Source: Antedon mediterranea (Eukaryota > Echinodermata > Crinoidea > Comatulida > Antedonidae). From it: 64,000 bases of DNA. The notes beneath the pieces are model-generated. The model was not told the DNA's origin. It ran no database searches and saw nothing but the letters and a program-made list of their open reading frames with translations. Below are positions 49,447-57,934 of this stretch, piece by piece. Position 1 is the first letter of the stretch; each line of letters begins with the position of its first letter. The DNA lies in the NCBI RefSeq assembly GCF_964355755.1, contig NC_092672.1, forward strand, positions 12,706,501 through 12,770,500, in the 5' to 3' direction. The translations under genes were made by a program, and so were the position numbers.

Positions 49447-49628
49447 GTGTTAAGTAGTTTGGTAGTCGAGTGTTAGGACACTTGACTGTCATGCGGAGAG
49501 AACCGGGTTTAATTCCTGACAACTCCCAGTCCACACAGCTGTAAATGTGTACCTGGTTGAAAATTGTTGGGAGAAAAGGGCGACGCGGAAAGGAACTGGT
49601 CACCCTACCAAATAATGACATCATTTAT
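49447..49628 (+). mobile_element. tRNA-derived SINE
   Basis: The head GGTAGTCGAGTGTTAGGACA then CTTGACTGTCATGCGGAGAG and ACCGGGTTTAATTCCTGAC is a degenerate tRNA with A- and B-box-like sequence. The body has CCACACAGCTGTAAATGTGT then ACCTGGTTG, a central block also seen in the SINE at 60033 (TATAAATGGGTACCTG). It ends near ATGACATCATTTATGG without a clear poly(A) tail. Confidence 0.65.
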
Positions 49629-50170
49629 GGTAACATGTAGGCCTATAATCAAATAAATACCTCCTATATAGTATGAAAAAACACAATTAATATTAAGAAG
49701 ACAAACTTAAATACAGTAAAATTTATAAGCTGCTCGGTAAATTGTAGATCATGTCAATCAATAAATCTACTACAAATATAAATGCGTTGTATTACAATGT
49801 TGTGTATATATGCATGTGGGGGGGGGGGCGTTACTTCGAGGAAATAAGTGAGGGAGGAGTTATTTTAAAATATGTTCTGTGGAAAAAGGGTGGTATCGTG
49901 GGGCGTTAATTCAAAGCGCGTCGTTAATTTTAAATAAATATGGCCTAAATTATAAATTGAGATACTTCGTTGTCATAGGCCTATTAAATAACACATATTT
50001 TCATTTTTGTTTCAGTTATTTAACTGGCAGCATCTTCGACTTTTGAAATTGTCATGGGAATTGCCATAATCGATTAGACTGAGTTAATAATCAAGCAACG
50101 TTGTGTAGTGTAAAGTTCAGTAACCAGAAGGATATGAATGGATTGTGTGCATGCAGTTTGATTTTCACTC
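49629..50170 (+). promoter_or_regulatory. Upstream region and possible 5' leader of the receptor gene
   Basis: There is a G11-13 run near 49818-49829. A pyrimidine tract TTTTCATTTTTGTTTCAG ends at about 50014 and looks like a splice acceptor, so the 5' leader may be spliced. No TATA box is obvious close to the start codon. Confidence 0.3.
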
Positions 50171-50203
50171 ATGATTTGATATAATAGTAGCCTACCATCC
50201 ACA

Positions 50204-51580
50204 ATGACGAACAGGTGTAAGAACACAAACGAATTGAAAACATTTTTGAAAATATGTTTACTGTGTTCTCAATGTTTTATACTGGCAGCTTCATCCGGTT
50301 CATTTCTCACAGCACCAACGAGTAAAAGCGTTTATGAAGGAACAGTTGCCTTATTCGAGTGCACGCTGTCTTTTCAAAGTTTTCAAACACTTGAATGGTA
50401 TGATGATTCTCAAACTCAAATTATGCCAAGCAGCAGATACATCATAACAAGCAACCAAGATGAAACCCTAGATATCAATTATATTTGGTTGAAAATAAAA
50501 CCAGTACAGACGACAGACGATGGCAAGGGATTTTATTGCGTCGTCGTCGAAGACAGCGTACACAAATTTAAATCAAATAGGGCCACTTTAAACGTCACGA
50601 AGGTTCCTCAAACCGAGTCACCAGAATGTAAACGTCTTGAAGTTAACTACAACGAAGGCGACCAAGTAGAACTAGTTTGTGAACAAGAAAACACAAATCC
50701 TCGTGTCAACTTAGCAATATACAAAGATAACAAATTACTAACAGGCACTTCCCAAAAAACACAGGAAAAATATAAATACATTGCTAAATTTGTAGCTCGT
50801 CGGACCGACGATGGGTCAGTGTTGACGTGCGTCCAAACCTCACCGACAGACAATTACCCTAGCATATTTAATAAGAACTGCTCTTACGGTAACATTAACG
50901 TTAACTATGCTCCTTCTGTAAGCATTAACGGGGCATACGAGGTTATTTTACGCAAACAGCAAGAGTTAGTCTACGTTTGCACATCAAAGCAAGCTAAGCC
51001 AAGTCCTGTTACTTTCAGGTGGTCAGTAGATTTTGCTGAAGATTCTACTGTACGGTTTTTTGAAGAGCATGACGGAAACACGTTACGTTTAATCTTATCT
51101 CCTTCGACGATCATACATGAAGTCAATCTAACGTGTATAGGTCGTAACACAATGGGAAGCAGCAGGGTTTCACACGTTCTACGTGTGATTCACGATCCAG
51201 TTGTGACTTCAAATCCAACTTATGCCACTGGTAATCCTGCTGGAACCGCGTTTAATTGGTCAACGGCATTGATACTTGCAGTAACCGGTAGCTGCGGACT
51301 CTGCATTGCACTATTCACTGCCGTAATTATTGGCTTTTATCATTTCCAGCTGCCACAATCCATGGACATTTACGGCGAGCGCATTGCTCAGCCGGAGGTT
51401 TATTTTGAGCCTAAAGATGGAATATCTAGTCCGCAGGTAATTGACGGTAAACATTCTATTGGTGTCCAAGTGTCCGAATTAACAGAAATTGAATCAGTTT
51501 ACACTGAGGTATCAGAATATGGAATTAAAAAGGGAAAGGATCAAGCGCTACCTGAAAATAATTCTTATTCTCATGTCTAG
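50204..51580 (+). CDS. Intronless three-Ig-domain transmembrane receptor
   Basis: Type I membrane protein of 458 residues, likely a cell-surface recognition or adhesion receptor. The frame is bounded by an in-frame TGA 27 bases upstream. A hydrophobic signal peptide covers about 13-32. Ig-like domain 1 has C53, W65 and DDGKGFYC to C112. Domain 2 has C159 to C209 preceded by DDGS, plus extra cysteines C142 and C226. Domain 3 has C259, W273 and C311. A membrane span follows at about 354-378. The 80-residue tail carries Y390, Y400, Y433, Y439 and Y455; SVYTEV at 431-436 fits the ITIM pattern (S/I/V/L-x-Y-x-x-I/L/V), and YSHV lies at the very C-terminus. Extracellular N-glycosylation sites: N130, N225, N308, N351. 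IgSF genes usually split Ig domains with phase 1 introns; here all are in one exon, suggesting a retrogene or lineage-specific family. The ligand is unknown. Confidence 0.85.
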   Translation: MTNRCKNTNELKTFLKICLLCSQCFILAASSGSFLTAPTSKSVYEGTVALFECTLSFQSFQTLEWYDDSQTQIMPSSRYIITSNQDETLDINYIWLKIKPVQTTDDGKGFYCVVVEDSVHKFKSNRATLNVTKVPQTESPECKRLEVNYNEGDQVELVCEQENTNPRVNLAIYKDNKLLTGTSQKTQEKYKYIAKFVARRTDDGSVLTCVQTSPTDNYPSIFNKNCSYGNINVNYAPSVSINGAYEVILRKQQELVYVCTSKQAKPSPVTFRWSVDFAEDSTVRFFEEHDGNTLRLILSPSTIIHEVNLTCIGRNTMGSSRVSHVLRVIHDPVVTSNPTYATGNPAGTAFNWSTALILAVTGSCGLCIALFTAVIIGFYHFQLPQSMDIYGERIAQPEVYFEPKDGISSPQVIDGKHSIGVQVSELTEIESVYTEVSEYGIKKGKDQALPENNSYSHV

Positions 51581-51681
51581 AAAATGAATACTAAAAACCC
51601 GGAGTATAGTGTAGCATAGTAAGACGGTTAATTAGTGACTTTTAGAATGAATCAACTGTATCTCCGTGTTAACTGGTTCCA

Positions 51682-51687
51682 AATAAA
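51682..51687 (+). terminator. Polyadenylation signal AATAAA
   Basis: AATAAA lies 102 bases after the receptor stop codon, within a normal 3' UTR distance and upstream of the retroelement that begins at 51871. Confidence 0.55.
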
Positions 51688-51870
51688 TTAATCGAATTAA
51701 TAATTAATATCAAATTCGAAAAGAGTAGGCTAGAATTACTTTTTTATGGTTTTTATTTAATTTGTTTCACTTCATTAGGATTACAGAAAGTATAATTGCT
51801 CAATTTTCAAATTATACATAAATGGAAATTACATTTATATATTGAAAATATTTCTTCTGGTTTCGATTCG

Positions 51871-52043
51871 TATAATAATATAAGTAGTTCTTTGATAGTA
51901 AACCAATAAAACTTACGTTGGCAAGACAGTTTCGTCTAGCTGTCAGCTTGACTTCTTCAGTTGCTATGATGCGTTATGGCGCCGATTGGTCTCCTTTCCA
52001 GCCACTAGATGATTTTGTTGTGTAGCCTAGGGGACCAGTCGTC
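51871..52043 (-). repeat. Left inverted arm of the Penelope-like element
   Basis: Exact reverse complement of 53027-53199. It therefore contains an inverted copy of the frame's C-terminal codons and of the hammerhead-like core (CTTCTTCAG at 51953-51961 on the plus strand). Confidence 0.95.
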
Positions 52044-52055
52044 ATAAAACCGAGG

Positions 52056-53096
52056 ATGTGGAAAAGGTATGTAGATGACATTATAACAATAATTCCCAAG
52101 GATGCGACACAACCATTATTACAACACTTAAACAAAATCGATGATGACATTAATTTCACTTGCGAAGAAATGTCCTTAACAGACAACTCTATCCCATTCT
52201 TGGATACGCTAATTTTAGTTGATGGGGAAGGCAACATCAACACTAAAGTTTTTAGGAAAGCCACCCACACAAATCAATACTTGGACTTTAACTCACATCA
52301 TCCTCTACAACACAAGTTATCCGTTATCCGCACACTTCTACACAGATGTAACACGATAATCACAAATAATCCAGACAAACAGAACGAAACTGAGATGATA
52401 CATACTTCACTTAAACAATGCAACTACCCTACATGGACGATTAGAAAGGTACAACGTAACCTAGATAAACAAAAAACGGACAAACAACCCGAAACAGAAG
52501 ATATAAGAGGGTCGATATCCATCCCATATATTCAAGGCCTGTCAGAGAAAATCAAGAGAACATTTAAAAAATATAACATACGAACATACTTTAAACCATC
52601 TAACAAAATTAAAAACTTAATCGTCCGACCGAAAGATAAAGCATGCAAAGAGGATTCCTGTGGTGTCGTCTACAAAGTGGGGTGCACCAACTGTGAGATG
52701 GTGTATATTGGGGAAACGGGTAGGGCACTCAAAACCAGAATTAAAGAGCACAAGAAAGATGTTGAGGAAAACACACAGAACATGCAGACGCGTGCATCAC
52801 GGAAAGTTTCGTCCTCCATTTTACATAAATCAGCAATCACGGACCATATGACCACACACAACCACATACCTAACTGGGATAAGATAGAGGTACTACACAA
52901 AGAACAAGTTTGGCTTAAACGTAAAATTAAAGAAAGCATCAGCATAAGAAAGCAAAATAAAAATACAAAGATGAATAGAGACGAAGGCGCGCACCAACTA
53001 TCTCACATTTACGATCAGCTTCCGACGACGACTGGTCCCCTAGGCTACACAACAAAATCATCTAGTGGCTGGAAAGGAGACCAATCGGCGCCATAA
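52056..53096 (+). CDS. Penelope-like RT (C-terminal part) plus GIY-YIG endonuclease, 5'-truncated
   Basis: 346 residues from the first ATG, but the real protein began further upstream. Residues 5-8 are YVDD, the catalytic motif C of reverse transcriptase, so fingers and most of the palm are missing. PFLDTLI (47-53) and THTNQYLDFNSHHP (70-83) are thumb-side motifs typical of Penelope-like RTs. A cysteine-bearing linker (C197, C202, C210, C213) overlaps the GIY-YIG nuclease: VVYKVG (204-209), VYIGETGR (216-223), TRIKEH (227-232), with the catalytic tyrosine pair and arginine present, and a later SAITDHMTTHNHIPNW region. In an intact element the RT copies the RNA at a nick made by the nuclease. 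This copy cannot make a full RT, although the endonuclease part appears complete. The last 20 or so codons lie in the right inverted arm. Confidence 0.85.
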   Translation: MWKRYVDDIITIIPKDATQPLLQHLNKIDDDINFTCEEMSLTDNSIPFLDTLILVDGEGNINTKVFRKATHTNQYLDFNSHHPLQHKLSVIRTLLHRCNTIITNNPDKQNETEMIHTSLKQCNYPTWTIRKVQRNLDKQKTDKQPETEDIRGSISIPYIQGLSEKIKRTFKKYNIRTYFKPSNKIKNLIVRPKDKACKEDSCGVVYKVGCTNCEMVYIGETGRALKTRIKEHKKDVEENTQNMQTRASRKVSSSILHKSAITDHMTTHNHIPNWDKIEVLHKEQVWLKRKIKESISIRKQNKNTKMNRDEGAHQLSHIYDQLPTTTGPLGYTTKSSSGWKGDQSAP

Positions 53097-53199
53097 CGCA
53101 TCATAGCAACTGAAGAAGTCAAGCTGACAGCTAGACGAAACTGTCTTGCCAACGTAAGTTTTATTGGTTTACTATCAAAGAACTACTTATATTATTATA
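53027..53199 (+). repeat. Right inverted arm of the Penelope-like element
   Basis: GACGACTGGTCCCCTAGGCT to the end ...CTTATATTATTATA. The coding frame ends inside it at 53096. The distal part holds the hammerhead-like sequence. Confidence 0.95.
53109..53140 (+). ncRNA. Hammerhead-like core in the retroelement arm
   Basis: CTGAAGA (53109-53115), then GTC-A-AGCT-GAC-AGCT-A-GAC, which can fold as a stem with one mismatch and a 3-nt loop, then GAAAC (53136-53140). This matches the CUGANGA...GAAA hammerhead layout, with an extra A before stem II as in the 33295-33323 core. Penelope-like elements are known to carry hammerhead motifs in their LTR-like repeats. Stems I and III were not established. 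The left arm carries the same core on the minus strand. Confidence 0.4.
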
Positions 53200-54290
53200 C
53201 ATTTATATATGTTTAGTTTCCGTCGGCTATCACTGTAACGTGGTATATAGTGGGACTATTATTGAATACTATTCAATTTACTGTAGTAAATTAATACACC
53301 TATTAAGCCTATTAAAACGTTATGAGTTCAAGAATGTGTTAATATGAGAGGTGTTTTTATTGTTGAAAAGTATATGAATAGGCCTTATGGAGTGTTTGTC
53401 CTGTACATAATGTCCTACATAATAATGGGCCTAAATAATTGTTTCGGCTTAAATAATAAAGCCTAACATTATTCAGTTAACAGATGTGCATAGGTCCGGT
53501 CGTGGTTCGAATAACATTGTGACGATCCAACAAAGCTAAAATCTGTCGTTTGTGTCCACAATCTGCATTGTTTAGTTTGGTGGTAAACATGTGCGCTTTG
53601 TGAAATTCCTGGATGGATGTTGTTTAAAGGGATAGAAAAAGATTACTTTTGATTGTATCCAACATTGTTTTATTGTAAATAGTTAATGGAGATTTAAATG
53701 TGAATATGTCGTCCTTATTAATAAAACTGTTCAACAAGCATCTAGAAGATGTCTGTCTAAAATCAAATTTAATGTATTTATTGCATTTGCTAAATTAGGA
53801 TGCTGTAGTAATGTATTTTTTGTCGACTTACCTGAGTAGAAAATTATTATACTGTTTATGTTATTGTCAAATATAACCAGGGAAGAGTATCACAAACTAT
53901 TATTACATATTGATATTTTAACCTACAAATGCAATTGATAAAGCAGTATCCCTTTTCTAAAAGTAAACAATACTGCGATGTATGAAAGATATATTATTAT
54001 ATGCTCTACTCAGTTTCAAATCCATAATTAATTATAGTTAGGAAGATTTATTGCCCTTTATTGTAATAAAATTAACCAACTTAAATAATGTAATAGGAGG
54101 TGACATTAAATTTTAAAATTAAACCAACTGTTTCTAACGGTTAAACGATATACTTCTACATGGGCAAAAACGTTGGAAGTAAAATTAATTAACATCACTG
54201 TATTGTGTAAAGTGTATGTACAAAGGCTTGGTTTTTATACTGAAATAAAGAACTGCACAAAATCGTACAGCAATGTTAATTTTAGCATTT
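53200..54290. other. Nothing recognised
   Basis: AT-rich with some TAGGCCT-type words; no gene. Confidence 0.5.
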
Positions 54291-54292
54291 TA

Positions 54293-54641
54293 GTTGGGGA
54301 GACAGAAATGGTTACCTGCACCCTCTAGCATACTATGTTGTTTTCTTTATATCAATACAAATCAATTTGTTGCTGTTGGCCGAAAAAAAAGTACAGGGGC
54401 CAAAAGGTCAATATGGTCAAAGACTTTGCGTAACTTGGTAACTACTGGGTGTATTGGAATATTTTTTGTGCCAAATTACTCAGAAGACCCATATTGATAT
54501 TCAATCTAATGGGAAACTTTGTACTGACCAAGCATCCCAATTTTTTCGGCCAACAGCAAAACATTGTATTGATATAAAGAAGCAAATATTGATAACATAT
54601 TTCGCTAGAGGGTGCAGGTAACCCCTTTCTGGCTCCCCAAC
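54293..54641. mobile_element. MITE with about 100-bp terminal inverted repeats
   Basis: The left end GTTGGGGAGACAGAAATGG then TTACCTGCACCCTCTAGC is mirrored at the right by GCTAGAGGGTGCAGGTAA then CTTTCTGGCTCCCCAAC. Pairing continues through CTTTATATCAATACAA and GCTGTTGGCCGAAAAA. TA borders both ends, consistent with a TA target duplication as in Tc1/mariner-type MITEs. About 350 bp; the short frames inside are incidental. Confidence 0.8.
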
Positions 54642-54644
54642 TAT

Positions 54645-55635
54645 TTACTGTTGTTTTAGATGTGTGTGACACGAGTTCCATTACACTCCTACAGTATAAG
54701 TAAACAGCCCTACCAAACCCAACCAAGTCCTATCATTTTATAACGGTACGTCCCGTTCTGCGTGCACTAACAATCTTTATGTGATATATCACTACCATAT
54801 ATGGGCACATCAAATTTTGTTGTCACATACAGTTTGATAGTGCAGATAGAACTTTAGAAAATTTGCGATATCGATTTTATTAGGTGCCATATGATTGTGT
54901 TGCTAGGCTCTAAAACTACCGTACGCAGCGCCGGGCACAGACCTAGAAGCATAGGCTACCGCTGCAAGAATTTGGCCTCTACAAAAAGTCCGACTAGGGG
55001 ATGACAGTTTGCAATAAATGTAACAAATCCTACAGATTAAAACAGTAATTTGTGTATGCTAGTCAATTTTATCAAATATTTCACAGTAATTACGTCAGAC
55101 ACATTGTAGTTTTATGATTGACCCGACGTGAAGCGTTTGATTCAATGGGCCCGATAACAGGATCAGAAACTTTTTTATCTCGAGATTATGCATTTTTTAA
55201 TATTCCTCGGATGTAGTATGTGTGGTGTGGTAAAGGGGATTTGTAGAGTAATAATATCTGCAATAAAATATGCAATTTCCAGTGATATGTAACGGTAAAA
55301 TAAGAATCGAATGCCTTTTTCAATCAGATTTAAAAGTAGTTCACTTTCAATCTTACTGTGACCTTTCAGTTATCCTCTATTAAACTCAATCACATTCTAA
55401 ATTACAAACTACCATATTTTAATGTCATTTTGTTCTTTATACAAACTAGTACTAAATATACACACCAGATAACATAAACACTGCAGAGTATTAAATGTAC
55501 CAAAAGTACAAATTGTATTCATATCACAACATGAAAGTGCAAATGTAGCTGTAGCCAACCAAACTTTCAACGCCTAATGACAAGTGAAATATTTAACCAT
55601 TCATAATTCAAGAAGTATGCCTAATATAGATAACT
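54645..55635. other. Nothing recognised
   Basis: AT-rich; no supported gene. Confidence 0.5.
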
Positions 55636-55636
55636 A

Positions 55637-55753
55637 CAGAGAAGTAAATTAGTTTGTCAAAACCAAATTGTTTACTCACAATTGATTAATATTTCGTATA
55701 TTAATCAATCGTGATTAAACAATTTGGTTTTGACAAACTAATTTACTTCTCTG
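55637..55753. repeat. 117-bp near-perfect palindrome
   Basis: CAGAGAAGTAAATTAGTTTG...ATTAATAT is mirrored around TTCGT by ATATTAAT...CAAACTAATTTACTTCTCTG. Arms are about 56 bp with only two or three mismatches, close to the centre. No element-like end signature is seen. Confidence 0.95.
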
Positions 55754-55754
55754 G

Positions 55755-56635
55755 ATTGCAAACAAACCTGATGAATCTATTCTCTGATGATAGATAACTA
55801 CCGTTTTCACAGTTGAGTCAAGAAAGGGTCCTGATAAAAGATGGACTGGTACACAATCAAAAGTTTTACATTTACTTCTACTACAGCCTGAGTAATTCCC
55901 CCACGTTTTGGGCAACATGACTGGTACAAACAGAGTATTTTGGGTTAAATGAATGGTGTTACACATACATTATTGAGCAATGTTCCACGTTTTTCTAAAA
56001 TTCACTCCACATCCTGAACTATAGTACATTAAAAATACCTAAGAAGTTCGTGTCACATTGAAAACTGTAAACATTGAGATGATAAAGAATAATGATATGT
56101 CAATGTTGGTCATATTCATGTTAATAATGAACATAAAATTGTGTTGTTGATGACGACGACGATGATGATGCTTGTGATATTGATAATGATGATTTTGACG
56201 ATGCTTAATATAATGATCCAGATTATTTTGATGACAAATTGTAATATGAATGTACAATAAGCAATAATTCTGAAACATTTAAAGATGTATATTCCCCAAA
56301 AACATGTAAAATAAAAATTAGTCAAAAAAGATGTTGTAGTTTCAATAAAGGTAATCACTTTCGCAGACAAACAAACGGTGAAATTCAACGAAAAACCCAT
56401 TGGAAAGCAGCAATTTTTTTCCCCAATGTTTGGTAAAAGTGAATAACTATTATGGAACATTAAAATGGAATATCCAACAAGACAAATTTGAGATTTTTTT
56501 TTAAGTGGACAATATATCAGATATCGGTCTGTCAATATATTTTCTTTATTTAATTTTGTCATTTCTTTATTATTTATTTAATGTTTCTAAAGATTACCAT
56601 ATATTTGTTTTAAATATTCTTTTAACTTCAATCTT
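55755..56635. other. Nothing recognised
   Basis: It includes a short GAC/GAT-rich tract near 56150-56170. A 148-residue minus frame (56116-56562) is hydrophobic and isoleucine-rich from AT-rich DNA, with no recognisable domain. Confidence 0.5.
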
Positions 56636-56679
56636 GTTTACTTGTTTCCTTGTTTCCCGTACACTTTCGTCTACGGGAT

Positions 56680-57925
56680 CGAGGCGAAGCACTCAGTGCT
56701 TAAAAGCCCCTCTTAGCAATAAAATCATATTCTATATAGGGTGAAAACTTCAGCGGGTGGTTTGACCATGCGACGTTAAGTTTTGCTTTGAACAAGTTCA
56801 CCGTAGCACATGAAACTACATCGGTAGGCAGAGCATTCCATAAGAGAATAACTCTCCTGGAGAACGTGTCCCTCCAAATATTAAGACGAGAGCTTTTAAA
56901 CTTGAGTTTATATGGGTGTCCACGGGTCCGAGATTCTAGATCAAATTCAAAAAATGTGTTGATCGAAATACGATCGAAACCTTTTACAATCCTAAAAACT
57001 TGGATAATCTGCTCTCTGCCTTCGATATCTCATGGTAGGAAGACCAAGAATTCTCAAACGTTGTCCATAAGGGATATTACGGTACCTAGGAATCAATCTT
57101 GTTGCTCTTTGCTGGACCTTCTCTATTTCATCCTGATCTCGTTTTCTAATATAGGATTATTACGGTGGCCTATAAGTGTCACGGCAACTTTCAAAAAATA
57201 TCACGGCAATTTTTTCAAAAAAAGCCACGGCAATTTGAAAAAAGCCACGGCAATTTGAAATTGAATTAGATTCCAAAGGTTTCACTTCCACCGTGGTAAC
57301 TCACTTCCGCCGTGGCATTGTGTAATTTGCCGTGGTGTTTCACTATTAATTTGCCGTGGTGTTTCAATACTAATTTGCCGTGGTGTTTCATTTTTAAGTT
57401 GCCGTGGTATTTTTGTTAAATTGCCGCGATGTTTTATTTTTAATTTGCCGTGATGTTTTATTTTTAATTTGCCGTGGCTTTTTTTCAAATTGCCGTGGCT
57501 TTTTTCAAATTGCCGTAGCTTTTTTTGAAAGTTGCCGTGATATGTTTTGAAAGTTGCCGTGACACTTATAGGCCACCGTAGATTATAGACAGTATTACAA
57601 TATTCAAGCGTTGGCCTGACAATAGACTTATACAGCTTCATAAATCCATCTTTATTCAAGAATTTAAAAGATCTATAAATCCTTCCTAGTTTCTTATTAG
57701 CTCTTTTACAAATATCCGCTACATGCAAATTAAAGATTAAACTATAGGATCAAAGGTAACACCTAGATCTTTCTCCTGCTTTACCTCATGTAGTAAATTA
57801 CCAGCCATTGAATACAAGAAATTGGGATTATCACGACCATAATGAAATACCTTACACTTAGTGTCATTAATGGCAATTGCCAAACATTAGACCAATGGGA
57901 AGCACTGTCAATGTCTCTTTGAAAT
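56680..57925 (-). pseudogene. LINE reverse-transcriptase 3' fragment, interrupted
   Basis: The minus strand encodes, in several frames, the C-terminal part of a CR1/jockey-like non-LTR retrotransposon RT. Pieces in order: QRDIDSASHWSNVWQ; KCKVFHYGRDNPNF; QEKDLGVTFD; ICKRANKKLGRIYRSFKFLN and LYKSIVRPTLEYCNTVYN (to 57587); then, beyond an inserted foldback element, EIEKVQQRATRLIPRYRN, PYGQRLRILGLP, ESRTRGHPYKLK, and WNALPTDVVSCATVNLFK near the stop. Frameshifts separate the pieces and the 5' RT core is absent (5' truncation near 57925), so the copy is dead. Exact clade cannot be set from this part. Confidence 0.8.
57161..57580. mobile_element. Foldback element TACGGTGGCC...GGCCACCGTA inside the LINE
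   Basis: The ends TACGGTGGCCTATAAGTGTC and GACACTTATAGGCCACCGTA are exact inverted partners. Target-site duplication GATTAT flanks both sides (57155-57160 and 57581-57586). The interior is a ladder of CACGGCAATTT on the left and AATTTGCCGTGG on the right, so most of the 420 bp folds back. The frames that cross it are not genes. It is younger than the LINE it interrupts and non-autonomous; the mobilising transposase is unknown. Confidence 0.9.
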
Positions 57926-57934
57926 AAATAAATT

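Larger units (their letters stand above)
51871..53199 (+). mobile_element. Penelope-like retroelement remnant in perfect inverted repeats
   Basis: The whole 1,329-bp unit is bounded by two 173-bp arms, 51871-52043 and 53027-53199, which are exact reverse complements by eye. Between them lies a frame coding for the end of a reverse transcriptase and a GIY-YIG endonuclease, the combination that defines Penelope-like elements. Members of this group carry LTR-like repeats that may be direct or inverted and are often 5'-truncated, as here. Perfect arms and an intact frame suggest recent insertion, about 290 bp past the receptor stop. I find no clear target-site duplication. Confidence 0.85.

Noticed and set aside
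52660-52945. Secondary frames over the retroelement
   Set aside because: They overlap the RT/GIY-YIG frame in other phases and lack motifs.
56788-57258. 156-residue plus-strand frame
   Set aside because: It lies antisense to the LINE and partly inside the foldback element.
57282-57728. Single 148-residue protein joining RT and GQ-poor repeats
   Set aside because: The frame runs from the LINE into the inserted foldback element; only the first 50 residues are RT.
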